Source: a virus
IMG/VR virus record: IMGVR_UViG_3300030451_001440
Location: 1-31,776 of that record
Length of the DNA: 31,776 nt
Strand: one strand, 5' to 3'
The translations under genes were made by a program, and so were the position numbers. The notes under the pieces are model-generated. The model saw only the letters and a program-made list of their open reading frames with translations, was not told the DNA's origin and did not search any database. Below, piece by piece: positions 6,872 through 13,832 of this stretch. Numbering within the stretch: the first letter of the stretch is position 1; every line of letters starts with the position of its first letter.

Positions 6872-7276
6872 TTAGTCGTATTTCTTGATTAACTCCAAAA
6901 TAATCATGTAGCTGTCGCCACTCGAATGGCCAGTCGTGGTAAAATCGAGGTCTCCCGTTTTACCAGAACCAGCATTATTTGGAATCGCGGTGAATGTATC
7001 GTAATATTCATCGCCAGTTGAATCGGCTGGTAAACCAATAGCTAATACGTTTGTACTTGCATCAAAATCTATTTTTACCGACATGCCAACACAAGACCAC
7101 CATATTCTTTGTATATGGACTTCTGTGCATGCTTGCCCTTTTGAATTAGACCCTAATGCAGAAACGTCTACTTTCTTTACAGCAGATTCACCCGTGCCGT
7201 CTGATACGTTAGTGAACCGCAAAACAGCAGTTCTTTCACCATCTTGAATGGTTTGAGAGGTTACTGCGTCTGCCAT
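6872..7276 (-). CDS. Conserved virion-associated protein
   Basis: A 134-residue protein (MADAVTSQTIQDGERTAVLR...). It contains SDGTGESAVKKVDVSAL, VHIQRIWWSCVGMSVKIDFD and a C-terminal GDSYMIILELIKKYD. Strand-rich, with no signal peptide or membrane span. I recognise it as a regular neighbour of the preceding gene in marine phages, in the stretch between capsid and connector genes, where virion decoration or fibre-base proteins would be expected. It starts one base after the stop of the preceding gene with a weak AGAGAG ribosome site, so it is probably translated by coupling. Confidence 0.7.
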   Translation of the reverse strand: MADAVTSQTIQDGERTAVLRFTNVSDGTGESAVKKVDVSALGSNSKGQACTEVHIQRIWWSCVGMSVKIDFDASTNVLAIGLPADSTGDEYYDTFTAIPNNAGSGKTGDLDFTTTGHSSGDSYMIILELIKKYD

Positions 7277-7277
7277 T

Positions 7278-7994
7278 TTATCTCTCTACGATAGCTGTAA
7301 CGTAATCAATAGTCATGGTTTTGGCCGCGGCCTCACCGTTTTGAATACCGAATGATACAGTTAATTCTTCATTGTCTGGTAGATTAGTGTTTACAACACC
7401 GACTGGCTCTGCATTATTAACAGAGTAATGAACCAATGATGTATCTGGGTCTACAAAGAAAGCTACGGTAACAAAAGTATCGTCTGCCATTGTATGAATT
7501 GCAGTTGTATCTGTCGATGTGCTGTCTTTTTCAACGATAAAGTCAAGGTTTGTATCACCGTCGTCTTTAATAAAGAAAATACCGTCTGAAACCGCTAATG
7601 GAGTGGTGTCAGTGATTTGTAGGCCCATAACAAAGTCAGATTGAGTTGCGTCACTAACTTTAAACCTAGCTGAAAAATAAGCTCTTTTTGAGCCAGTTAT
7701 TAAAAAAGACTCGCCTTTTAGTTGTAGAAAGTCTAAGTCGTTATCGCCAGCCGCGTTAGTAAGCAAAAGTTGACCACCAGCACCAGAAGTAATTGCCTCT
7801 GTTGCGGAGCCTGTTCCTGCCTCGGTTGTTGTAACTGTCCAGTCACCACTGTTGTAGGTCATAAAATCATTGAAATAACCATAGTGTGTTTGGTCAGAAG
7901 GTAAAGGCACAAACATCGGTTGATCTTTTTTTGCCTTCGTTGCAACGGTGTTACCCGCCCATTGGATTTGGTTTTGAAAATGTGGATTAGCCAT
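7278..7994 (-). CDS. Virion structural protein, jelly-roll-like
   Basis: A 238-residue protein, first gene of the tail-side operon, with a strong AAAGGAG site before MANPHFQNQIQW. After about 35 residues the sequence alternates short hydrophobic strands with Asp/Thr/Gly turns: GYFNDFMTYNSGDWTVTTTE, KRAYFSARFKVSDATQSDFV, VTVAFFVDPDTSLVHYSVN and a C-terminal MTIDYVTAIVER. This is the look of a concanavalin-like sandwich as found in phage decoration and fibre proteins. A palindrome and a short hairpin lie in the 90 bases upstream. Exact role unknown; could be a capsid or tail decoration protein. Confidence 0.7.
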   Translation of the reverse strand: MANPHFQNQIQWAGNTVATKAKKDQPMFVPLPSDQTHYGYFNDFMTYNSGDWTVTTTEAGTGSATEAITSGAGGQLLLTNAAGDNDLDFLQLKGESFLITGSKRAYFSARFKVSDATQSDFVMGLQITDTTPLAVSDGIFFIKDDGDTNLDFIVEKDSTSTDTTAIHTMADDTFVTVAFFVDPDTSLVHYSVNNAEPVGVVNTNLPDNEELTVSFGIQNGEAAAKTMTIDYVTAIVER

Positions 7995-8020
7995 TATGAA
8001 CTCCTTTGTTTGTATTAATG

Positions 8021-8036
8021 GAAAGCGGCAAGCCGC
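8021..8036 (-). terminator. Short GC hairpin after the accessory cassette, weak terminator candidate
   Basis: Read leftward, GCGGC-TT-GCCGC (8025-8036, 5-base arms; the physical loop would be CTTG) is followed by TTTC. It lies about 50 bases past the end of the nucleotidase gene and 31 bases before the next gene's start. The stem is short and the T-run is only three bases, so it may merely attenuate. Confidence 0.35.
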
Positions 8037-8047
8037 CCCTCATCAAG

Positions 8048-8068
8048 CTAATTAATATTGTTAATTAG
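8048..8068. promoter_or_regulatory. Perfect inverted repeat upstream of the tail-side operon
   Basis: CTAATTAA and TTAATTAG form perfect 8-base arms around TATTG. The site is 54 bases upstream of the gene ending at 7994, in a 91-base non-coding gap (7995-8085). AT-rich and without a T-run of its own, it looks more like a protein-binding site than a terminator. A similar TAATTA-containing palindrome precedes the terminase gene. Confidence 0.45.
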
Positions 8069-8085
8069 ATACTACACTCAAGGAA

Positions 8086-8571
8086 TTACTTTAGCAAGTG
8101 AAGAGAGTCTAAAATATCGAGCGTTTCTTTAGGGTCTTTGTGCAATATACCAATGCCGCCAGCCTCCTCCCAGTGCTGAATGTTAGACTTTTTATCATCA
8201 ACCAGAACATGGTCGGGCCTAGCAAATATCTTTTTGTCTTTACCTTTTAAAGTTGATGATACGACTACGCTTGGACAAATATATTGTCTTATCCACTCGG
8301 TCTTGTCTGCAACTACTAAAGGCCTATTGATTAATCCAGAGCAAGTAAGGATTTCCCAAGGGAGTTTAGAATCTTTTACCCAGGCAATTAAATCTAACGC
8401 TCCTGGCATGTAAGGCAAGTTTCTAAATAACCTTTTGTTAGTAAACTCTACCTTGCGATGATCGTAAGTTTGCTCGTTCCACAGGGGCCCGTTAAGAAAG
8501 TCTGGGCCTTGGACGCCTGTAACGAAGTCAGCTAAAACTCCGTCCATGTCTAAATATATCTTTTCAATCAT
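8086..8571 (-). CDS. 5'(3')-deoxyribonucleotidase-like HAD phosphatase
   Basis: A 161-residue protein with the HAD catalytic motif near the N-terminus, YLDMDGVLADF (nucleophile Asp8, acid/base Asp10). A LTCSG Ser/Thr motif in the middle and RPDHVLVDDKKSN as the acidic motif IV follow. The DMDGVLADF form and the length fit the cN/mdN-type 5'(3')-deoxyribonucleotidases (NT5C family) common in phages, which dephosphorylate deoxynucleoside monophosphates in the cytoplasm and shape nucleotide pools during infection. Substrate is inferred from family. It overlaps the upstream 64-residue gene by 4 bases (ATGA coupling), making it the last gene of a five-gene cassette between head and tail operons. 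Confidence 0.85.
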   Translation of the reverse strand: MIEKIYLDMDGVLADFVTGVQGPDFLNGPLWNEQTYDHRKVEFTNKRLFRNLPYMPGALDLIAWVKDSKLPWEILTCSGLINRPLVVADKTEWIRQYICPSVVVSSTLKGKDKKIFARPDHVLVDDKKSNIQHWEEAGGIGILHKDPKETLDILDSLHLLK

Positions 8572-8762
8572 GTTTTTTCCTTGGGTGGATAAATTATCGC
8601 CATATTTGCCTTATTCATTTGATGAATGTTTGCAAGTAATTCTTTAACAGTATCTTCATCTTTTTGTTTGTAGTAGCCGCAGTCAAGTTTAGGAAACCAT
8701 TTGTTTAACACCTCAATTAAGTCTGTTGTGACCTCCTCTAACATTACATATTCGTTGTGCAT
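8568..8762 (-). CDS. Small hypothetical protein of the accessory cassette
   Basis: I start this at the ATG at 8762 (MHNEYVMLEEV...), giving 64 residues. It has a strong GGAGGGGG ribosome site six bases upstream and shares the TAATG junction with the preceding gene. An upstream GTG/TTG-type extension is possible but would run into the preceding gene. The protein is helical and acidic (EEVTTDLIEVLNKWFPKLD, EDTVKELLANIHQMNKANMA) with one Cys. No family is recognised. It is translated together with the nucleotidase gene through an ATGA overlap. Confidence 0.65.
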   Translation of the reverse strand: MHNEYVMLEEVTTDLIEVLNKWFPKLDCGYYKQKDEDTVKELLANIHQMNKANMAIIYPPKEKT

Positions 8763-9022
8763 TACACCCCCTCCACAAATTTTTGCGCTGTTTTCCAACC
8801 TTCTCTGTAACCAATAGCCTGCTCTGGTTCTAGGAAAAAACCCTCTGCATCAAGCCATTTACAAAGTTGATTTGGTGTGCAACCCCAGCCTTTGCATAAA
8901 TACATTATTTGCTTGTACCAAATAACATAATTACCTTCGCTAACACCCATGTCGCCTTTATTATAAGGCGGTATATAATAATCACCGTCCAAATCTATTT
9001 TTGGTTTAAATTCATATTCCAC
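8762..9022 (-). CDS. Small hypothetical protein, GTG start
   Basis: An 86-residue protein. The start codon is GTG at 9022 (GTG-GAA-TAT-GAA), fixed by an AAGGAGGTGGCGTA ribosome site and by overlap with the stop of the preceding gene. The sequence has aromatic and Cys content: YYIPPYNKGDMGVSEGNYV, IWYKQIMYLCKGWGCTP, LEPEQAIGYREGWKTAQKF. No known domain. Its ribosome site is one of three nearly identical 17-base modules in this genome (see 9343 and 29468). Confidence 0.65.
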   Translation of the reverse strand: MEYEFKPKIDLDGDYYIPPYNKGDMGVSEGNYVIWYKQIMYLCKGWGCTPNQLCKWLDAEGFFLEPEQAIGYREGWKTAQKFVEGV

Positions 9023-9345
9023 TACGCCACCTCCTTTTTTTTAACAGGTATAAAACTTTGGTCAATCAACGCTTGGACCTCTTCGTCCGTTAATCCTTGT
9101 TTTTTGTTCCAAGCATCTATTTTTACTTGGTCCCATTTTACATAATTGCTATTCTTAGAATCATAAAGCGGAATATAACCTCTCATGCTGGCTTTAGAAG
9201 AATCAGTAAGCGGAATATAACCTCTCATAAAATCAACTACGGCAACAGTGCCTTTTAAACCATAATCAGTGCCATCGTAGATAGCGACTCTTTTACCCCA
9301 CTTTTTTTTGGCACTAACAAACCAATCTAAATTTTTAATATCCAT
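9022..9345 (-). CDS. Small hypothetical protein with 14-residue tandem repeat
   Basis: A 107-residue protein. Residues about 40-67 hold a direct duplication, MRGYIPLTDSSKAS followed by MRGYIPLYDSKNSN. Upstream, KKWGKRVAIYDGTDYGLKGT and VAVVDF are strand-like, so the repeat may duplicate a strand-turn unit. The C-terminus PVKKKEVA arises from codons that also form the ribosome site of the next gene. It is likely cytoplasmic and early or middle expressed because the cassette promoter resembles the early promoters. Function unknown. Confidence 0.65.
   Translation of the reverse strand: MDIKNLDWFVSAKKKWGKRVAIYDGTDYGLKGTVAVVDFMRGYIPLTDSSKASMRGYIPLYDSKNSNYVKWDQVKIDAWNKKQGLTDEEVQALIDQSFIPVKKKEVA
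9167..9228 (-). repeat. 42-base in-frame tandem duplication inside a coding sequence
   Basis: The 20 bases at 9167-9186 recur exactly at 9209-9228, a 42-base period (14 codons). Flanking bases are partly conserved, consistent with a duplication of the whole 42-base unit followed by drift. It encodes the two MRGYIPL segments. Confidence 0.8.
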
Positions 9346-9767
9346 TACGCCACCTCCTTGTCGTTGTAAATGAAACCGTCAATATCAAAGTTGTCGATGA
9401 CAACAGTTTGACCATGTGTTTTGTAAAGAATGTCATCGTCCATTGGACCAAGCGGAACCAGGAACCAGTATTTGTTTTTGTTACCGTCATAAATTACGTC
9501 GCCACTAGAAGTAGACCTTAAACCCATAGGCTCGCCTGTTCTTTTGCTAATGGCAAGGTCAGTTGTAACCTTAACCTCTGGGTGAAAGTCGTCATTGACA
9601 ATTTTCTTGCCGTCAAACTCAAACTCTGGACCCCTTGACCAAGAACCCCCGTTCAGGTTTTGAGTGTAATAAAACGCATCAGAAATACGGTCAACATTGA
9701 CCTCCGCTACTTTGGTGTAACCTTTGGTGTTATCACCAAACTCGTTTGCATGAAATACTGTAATCAT
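9345..9767 (-). CDS. Hypothetical protein, first gene of the accessory cassette
   Basis: I start at the ATG at 9767 (MITVFHANEFGDN...), which has a GGGAGGG ribosome site at the right distance; the frame is open 13 codons further upstream but those lack such a site and lie in the transcript leader. The product is 140 residues. It contains KVAEVNVDRISDAFYYTQN, GGSWSRGPEFEFDGKK, GLRSTSSGDVI and a conserved-looking KYWFLVPLGPMDDDI. The RSTS-GDVI segment recurs in small phage proteins of unknown function that I have seen before. It ends in NDKEVA, where the codons double as the next ribosome site. Confidence 0.65.
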   Translation of the reverse strand: MITVFHANEFGDNTKGYTKVAEVNVDRISDAFYYTQNLNGGSWSRGPEFEFDGKKIVNDDFHPEVKVTTDLAISKRTGEPMGLRSTSSGDVIYDGNKNKYWFLVPLGPMDDDILYKTHGQTVVIDNFDIDGFIYNDKEVA

Positions 9768-9799
9768 TTTGCCCTCCCTGGCTTGTTTATTAATTTTAC

Positions 9800-9842
9800 T
9801 TCCCACATGTCTAATATACTAAATATTGCACATATTTACAAG
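9800..9842 (-). promoter_or_regulatory. Promoter of the accessory cassette (early-type)
   Basis: Read leftward: TTGTAA (-35, 9836-9841), 17-base spacer containing ATGTGCAA, TATATT (-10, 9813-9818), then ATGTGGGAA (9800-9808) near the expected start site. The same elements in the same order occur at 30315-30356. It lies just upstream of the gene starting at 9767 and just downstream of the capsid-operon terminator, which fits an independent promoter. Confidence 0.65.
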
Positions 9843-9874
9843 TTTTTATACATATTATTTGTAATTAATTTAGG

Positions 9875-9902
9875 CCAAAAAAAAGGGCCCTGGTGGGCCC
9901 TT
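9875..9902 (-). terminator. Strong intrinsic terminator after the major capsid gene
   Basis: Leftward transcript: AAGGGCCC-ACCA-GGGCCCTT, perfect 8-base arms (9883-9890 and 9895-9902), immediately followed by a run of eight T (9877-9884 on the other strand; two of these pair in the stem). It lies 45 bases past the capsid gene stop. This separates the head operon from the accessory cassette. Confidence 0.9.
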
Positions 9903-9946
9903 AATTTGAAATACTTGAGTTAAAAACGGTATTTCAGTCGTTCTAT

Positions 9947-10864
9947 TTACGCACCTTGTGATCCGAAGATTCCTCTCCAATCAGAGAAACCAAATGAGTA
10001 TCTTTCACGCGCTTTGTAACGGATGTTACCAGTTGAGAAATCTGGTTCCATGGATGTTTCCATGCCAGTTCTCTGGAACATTTTAAGGCCATCGCCCATC
10101 GCTGTTACAGAAGTTAAGATGAAGTATGCGTCTGGGTCGTTCAGATAATGGTTTACTGAATAGCCGCCAGGAAGAACACCTGTGTTCTTAATAGCGTTCA
10201 AGTCATTATCAGATGTTCCAGTTCTGCCTGGTGAATTAAGAATCCTATCAGCAACGAAAACGAGTTGCGGAGGCACAATTAATTTATCGGCTTGCACGGA
10301 TATGGTTAATCCTTTGTCATCTGTGAAAGTTGAGATACTAATTAAATCGTCCTCTAATGAAGTTTCATTAAGGTCGGCCATAGTTGTTTGTCTATTAGCC
10401 GCTGTTCCACCACCTGCAAGTGGGTGAGCAGTGTTAATTAATGAAACACCGTCTCCTCCAGTAAAGCTGGATGAGAAAGCATTATTGAGAACGTCCGCAC
10501 CTTTAACCTCTTTGGTATGAGCCATAGATTTTGCTAGTGCTTTAACGTATCTTTTCCCGAGTGAGTCGTAAAGGTTATCTTCAACAGCCTCTTCTGTTAG
10601 AGCAAACGCTAACGCCACTGTATCGTGGGTGTAACGTGCACTGAAACTTTCAGACGCGTTGTCAAAGACTACTCCTTGACCTTCGGTTTTAGTCGGCGCA
10701 GATCCGAAGCCAGTAATTAATACTTCTTCTTCAAAGGCACGGTTGGAATCTTCAATAGTGAAGATCTCTTCGTATTCACGATCGTATTCATCATAGTTAA
10801 GACCAAATAATGAATTCAGACCTGGTTCTAGCTCTTTAGCTAGTTGAGCTCTTGATATTGCCAT
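9947..10864 (-). CDS. Major capsid protein (HK97-like fold)
   Basis: A 305-residue protein. The N-terminal region (SRAQLAKELEPGLNSLFGL) is followed by GFGSAPTKTEGQGVVFDNAS as the E-loop-like part. The central helix region has ALTEEAVEDNLYDSLGKRYV and KALAKSMAHTKEVKGADVLN, and the late part has PPQLVFVADRILNSPGRTG and ARERYSFGFSDWRGIFGSQ. This order, the length, and the place after scaffold and decoration genes are those of a Mu gpT/SU10-type major head protein. A strong AAGGAG site precedes it and a strong terminator follows it. No scaffold-like N-terminal delta domain is fused; a separate scaffold gene is present. Confidence 0.88.
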   Translation of the reverse strand: MAISRAQLAKELEPGLNSLFGLNYDEYDREYEEIFTIEDSNRAFEEEVLITGFGSAPTKTEGQGVVFDNASESFSARYTHDTVALAFALTEEAVEDNLYDSLGKRYVKALAKSMAHTKEVKGADVLNNAFSSSFTGGDGVSLINTAHPLAGGGTAANRQTTMADLNETSLEDDLISISTFTDDKGLTISVQADKLIVPPQLVFVADRILNSPGRTGTSDNDLNAIKNTGVLPGGYSVNHYLNDPDAYFILTSVTAMGDGLKMFQRTGMETSMEPDFSTGNIRYKARERYSFGFSDWRGIFGSQGA

Positions 10865-10874
10865 TATTTACTCC

Positions 10875-11462
10875 TTACGCTAGGCCAGCACCTTTCTGCC
10901 CCATGATGTGGTTTTGAATCACACAAAGAACATTGGTGTTGCTTGATGCTACGTCATCGTTATCGGGATCCTGGGAGATATCAATTGCCTTGAGAGGTAA
11001 CGTTGCGGTCGTAGCACCAGTAGTTACGTCTAATTCAAGGTTTGACCTTCCAGACTTAGTATCGCCAACAGGTGAACCATCAACAATGTCAAAGTTACCG
11101 AACAGATCAGCTACAGGAAATGTATCATCTGCTTGGACCTCAAACACTACGTTTGGATCATCTATTACGCTTGCGATTATATCACTAGCAGAAATACTGC
11201 CAGGATATGTGTTTTTGAAAACTTGCTCGCCTGTGGTTGGATCAGTGTATTGAACACCGTTAAACACTCCGACAATCGGAACAGTACCAGTTGCGGTATG
11301 TCTACCAATAACACCAGCTGTCAATTGAGTTACCAAATCGCCTTGAAAGATTGGAGTTGTAGCTCCACTTGCGATTCTGTATCTTGATTGACCACCAGAG
11401 TATGGTGCTCCACCCATCATACGAACAGGTTTGCATCCAAATGCGCTATCACTATTAGCCAT
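10875..11462 (-). CDS. Capsid decoration/cement protein candidate
   Basis: A 195-residue protein directly before the capsid gene, with an AGGAG ribosome site. It contains FGCKPVRMMGGAPYSGGQSR, then YRIASGATTPIFQGDLVTQ and VPIVGVFNGVQYTDPTTGE, later NVLCVIQNHIMGQ. The beta-rich character, the position and the GDLV...GVF pattern match small-domain capsid-stabilising proteins of many phages, which sit on the outside of the HK97 lattice. Identity inferred from position and general resemblance; a minor head protein is the alternative. Confidence 0.72.
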   Translation of the reverse strand: MANSDSAFGCKPVRMMGGAPYSGGQSRYRIASGATTPIFQGDLVTQLTAGVIGRHTATGTVPIVGVFNGVQYTDPTTGEQVFKNTYPGSISASDIIASVIDDPNVVFEVQADDTFPVADLFGNFDIVDGSPVGDTKSGRSNLELDVTTGATTATLPLKAIDISQDPDNDDVASSNTNVLCVIQNHIMGQKGAGLA

Positions 11463-11484
11463 TTTTCGCTCCTATTATATGTTG

Positions 11485-11958
11485 TTACTTTTTCCCAAAA
11501 GTAACATTAGACTCCCTTTTTGAATCATACTGCACATAACGGCTATCTTTACGCGACTCATTGAACATGTTGTTATCCAGTGCCTCACGTTTTTTAGCTG
11601 TTTGACCTTCATAATAAGCATTACGCTCATTCTTGGTCTCTACAGGAATCTTCGCTAAGAGTAGTCCATCGTTATAAACTATGCCAGCATGTCTGCCTTC
11701 TTCCATAGTAGGTAAGACAAATTCTGTGGGTAAATCAGTACCTCTTACGAGTTCCCAACCTTCCCTTAGTCTTTTACTTACGTTACTTCTATCCTCTTGG
11801 CCCAGCATGGATTCTCTTATCCAACGATATTCATATCCTTCTGGTGGGGTAGGGGTTTCTAGCTTTCTAACTGGCCTCCATGGTTGTCTACGAGTAGTAT
11901 TAGCGTGACTCTCGGATTCACGGGATTGTCTGGTTGTAGTTACTTTTTCTTCGTTCAT
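11485..11958 (-). CDS. Conserved head-module protein, unknown function
   Basis: A 157-residue basic protein with a disordered Thr/Arg-rich N-terminus (about 30 residues). A conserved core follows: PPEGYEYRWIRESMLGQED, NVSKRLREGWELVRGTDLP, then GIVYNDGLLLAKIPVETK. The EGYEYRW-I-R and GLLLAKIP motifs recur in marine phages between the scaffold and capsid genes, as I recall. The C-terminal part (AKKREALDNNMFNESRKD) is helical and charged. It overlaps the scaffold gene by 4 bases (ATGA). It probably assists head assembly or lines the capsid, but no mechanism is known. Confidence 0.7.
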   Translation of the reverse strand: MNEEKVTTTRQSRESESHANTTRRQPWRPVRKLETPTPPEGYEYRWIRESMLGQEDRSNVSKRLREGWELVRGTDLPTEFVLPTMEEGRHAGIVYNDGLLLAKIPVETKNERNAYYEGQTAKKREALDNNMFNESRKDSRYVQYDSKRESNVTFGKK

Positions 11959-12902
11959 TTTGCCTCCCTGTTGGCTATTTTTTGTTTTTCTTTAGCAACA
12001 GATTTCAACCACGCATCTTCTGTCATATTGTGTGGTTTCAACCCTCTGAGACGCTCAACTTCCGATTTAGAGAAAGTTACACCGTTCTTTTTGCCTTGTG
12101 TTTTTTGTCGACCTCCCACAGAGGTTGAGGCGACTCTTTGCACAGCGGGTCTACCTTCTGATTGCTCGACATTACCAGATGGTTGAAGATCTGGATAAAC
12201 TTTATAAACGCGGCTATTTAACTGGTCATAGTATTCTTGTGAATCAGCCTCATAGCCTTCGTTAATTAAATTAAAATGAGTAAAGTACGCAAACTGCGTA
12301 GCTTGTTGATTGGTTGGGTCAGAATCATCGCCGTACCAAGAGTTTTCAGAGTGCCACTCTTTGGCCTCTCTGGAGGGTTCTGGTTGCGGTTGTGCTTGCG
12401 CTACCTGCTCTGGTTGTTGCACAGGCATCGGATTCTGGAAATTTTGTTGTTCTGCTTGTTGTTTTGCGATTTTAAGTTTTTCTTTTTGAATACTTAAATC
12501 GCTTTTTAAGGTATCAGCCTTGCTTATTAATTCAGCGTCATTAGCTTGTATTGCTTTTTTATACAAATCATCGGCTTGTAATTGTTTGGCCTCCAAGGCC
12601 TCTTCTTCTTTGACTAAAAGCTGGGCCTTAGTTTCTTGTGCTTGTTTCAACATGCTTGCTGTTTCCATTTCTTTTTGGGCCAGCATTTGCTCTAACCTGG
12701 CCGCTTTTTCCTCTGCGGCTCTGTTACGCTCATTTAGCTTGTTAATTCTTTTTGATACACCTTTTGTGTAATTCTCTAACTCATCATCCGTAGAAACAGA
12801 TTCGGCTTTTGCCTCTGCGTTTTCTACTTGTTCTACTACCTCTACTTCTAGCTCTTCAACCTCTGGCTGAACAGCTTGAGCATTTTCTTGTTCACTCATC
12901 AT
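11955..12902 (-). CDS. Scaffolding protein
   Basis: A 315-residue protein with the classic scaffold composition. It has an acidic N-terminus (EVEELEVEVVEQVENAEAK), a long coiled coil at residues about 50-150 (NKLNERNRAAEEKAARLEQM and similar), a Gln/Pro-rich linker (PVQQPEQVAQAQPQPEP) and a basic helical C-terminus (DAWLKSVAKEKQKIANREAK) that would contact the capsid protein. It sits between portal-side genes and the capsid gene, as scaffold genes do. The first codons are ATG-ATG; either may start translation. Its start overlaps the GroES-like gene stop by 4 bases. Confidence 0.85.
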   Translation of the reverse strand: MMSEQENAQAVQPEVEELEVEVVEQVENAEAKAESVSTDDELENYTKGVSKRINKLNERNRAAEEKAARLEQMLAQKEMETASMLKQAQETKAQLLVKEEEALEAKQLQADDLYKKAIQANDAELISKADTLKSDLSIQKEKLKIAKQQAEQQNFQNPMPVQQPEQVAQAQPQPEPSREAKEWHSENSWYGDDSDPTNQQATQFAYFTHFNLINEGYEADSQEYYDQLNSRVYKVYPDLQPSGNVEQSEGRPAVQRVASTSVGGRQKTQGKKNGVTFSKSEVERLRGLKPHNMTEDAWLKSVAKEKQKIANREAK

Positions 12903-13318
12903 AAACTCACTATGTCATCTGGATTGAGAATGGTGGCTATGACCTCATCATCATTGATGATTCTAACCTCCGCACCATCTTCAAGTTTAAACCTAGAGCC
13001 AGAGTAGCGCCCTATTAAAACCCATTGTTTTTCTTCGCACCATGGCTTATCACCGTATCTTGCTTTGTCGTTGTAACATTGTGGCCCCATTTTAACCACA
13101 TAAGCCACGACGGTTGCCAGGGCCTCCCTATTTACTGTTTCTTTTGCTAATACTATACCGCCTTTGGTTTTTGCCTTACCTGCGTATGGTAAAACCAACA
13201 TTCTCCAACCCGTAGGTTGTGGCATGCGGTCTAAAATTGATTTGTCTAAAAGTTCTGGATCCAAAATTCTATCATCGGGATCTATATATGCGTCTGCCAC
13301 TTTTTTCGTTTCTGCCAT
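12899..13318 (-). CDS. GroES-like co-chaperonin
   Basis: I start at the ATG at 13318 (MAETKKVADAYID...), with AAAGG six bases upstream; an in-frame TTG two codons earlier is less likely. In the 139 residues, GWRMLVLPYAGKAKTKGGIV corresponds to the first strand and mobile loop of Cpn10, and GRYSGSRFKLEDGAEVRIIN with DDEVIATI to the C-terminal beta-barrel. The barrel interrupted by an ALATVVAYVVKMGP strand is GroES-like. Phage co-chaperonins (gp31 type) replace host GroES on the host GroEL ring so that the capsid protein folds. It lies directly upstream of the scaffold and capsid genes. No GroEL homologue is visible, so a host partner is inferred. Confidence 0.8.
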   Translation of the reverse strand: MAETKKVADAYIDPDDRILDPELLDKSILDRMPQPTGWRMLVLPYAGKAKTKGGIVLAKETVNREALATVVAYVVKMGPQCYNDKARYGDKPWCEEKQWVLIGRYSGSRFKLEDGAEVRIINDDEVIATILNPDDIVSL

Positions 13319-13320
13319 TA

Positions 13321-13500
13321 TCAACCTTTATATATGTCGCTAAGTTCGTTTGCAATATAGTATAAAGCACTTAGCTCACCTTGCAAATATTTATAATGTT
13401 CAATATCTTTTAGGCCACCAGACATTAAAGTCTCTTGAATTTGCTTTTCTCGAGTTTCAATAAGTTTTTTAACTCTATCGAGTAAATCTATATCATCCAT
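13321..13500 (-). CDS. Small helical protein between AT-hook protein and co-chaperonin
   Basis: A 59-residue ORF, MDDIDLLDRVKKLIETREKQ, then IQETLMSGGLKDIEHYKYLQ and a GELSALYYIANELSDIYKG end. It starts at the ATG at 13500, overlapping the stop of the preceding gene (TAATG), and its TGA sits three bases before the co-chaperonin ATG. It is a two-helix coiled-coil-like protein. Without it the 175 bases here would be the only empty stretch in the head operon. I recall similar short proteins at this position in marine phages; function unknown. Confidence 0.72.
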   Translation of the reverse strand: MDDIDLLDRVKKLIETREKQIQETLMSGGLKDIEHYKYLQGELSALYYIANELSDIYKG

Positions 13501-13832
13501 TATTTTTTAGTTTTGGATTTTGCTGGTCTACCTCTTTTCTTTGCTGGCGCTTTTTTTGCTGTGGTTTTCTTTGCTGTAGTTTTTTTAGGCGTTGCTTTTT
13601 TAACCTCTCTTTTCTTGGGTTCTGGCTTTGCCTCTACAACAGGTTTTGGGTTCGGGACAACGCCACCCGCATCAATTATTTTTTGTTTTGCGGCTATTCT
13701 TGCGTCGCTGGCCTCTTTTTTTGCTTGCGCCGCCATTATGGCTTTTGCATGATCCTGCATTTCTTGGGCCCGCTGTTTTGCTTTTTCATGTTTTAGCTTT
13801 GTTACGGCCTCAAGTTTATAAGATGTTGTCAT
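13500..13832 (-). CDS. AT-hook, histone H1-like basic protein
   Basis: A 110-residue protein. The N-terminal 60 residues form a charged helix (KLKHEKAKQRAQEMQDHAKA). The rest is a Lys/Ala/Pro tail (KPVVEAKPEPKKREVKK, ATPKKTTAKKTTAKKAPAKK) ending in an AT-hook core KKRGRPAKSK. The AT-hook RGRP inserts into the minor groove of AT-rich DNA; the tail resembles linker histone C-termini. It sits between portal and co-chaperonin genes, so it is likely made late and may act on packaged or replicating DNA. Whether it is in the virion is unknown. Confidence 0.72.
   Translation of the reverse strand: MTTSYKLEAVTKLKHEKAKQRAQEMQDHAKAIMAAQAKKEASDARIAAKQKIIDAGGVVPNPKPVVEAKPEPKKREVKKATPKKTTAKKTTAKKAPAKKRGRPAKSKTKK

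Noticed and set aside
7995-8085. A clear sigma70-type promoter before the tail-side operon
   Set aside because: TTGAGT with TATTAA at about 18 bases is present but too weak to claim; only the palindrome is reported.
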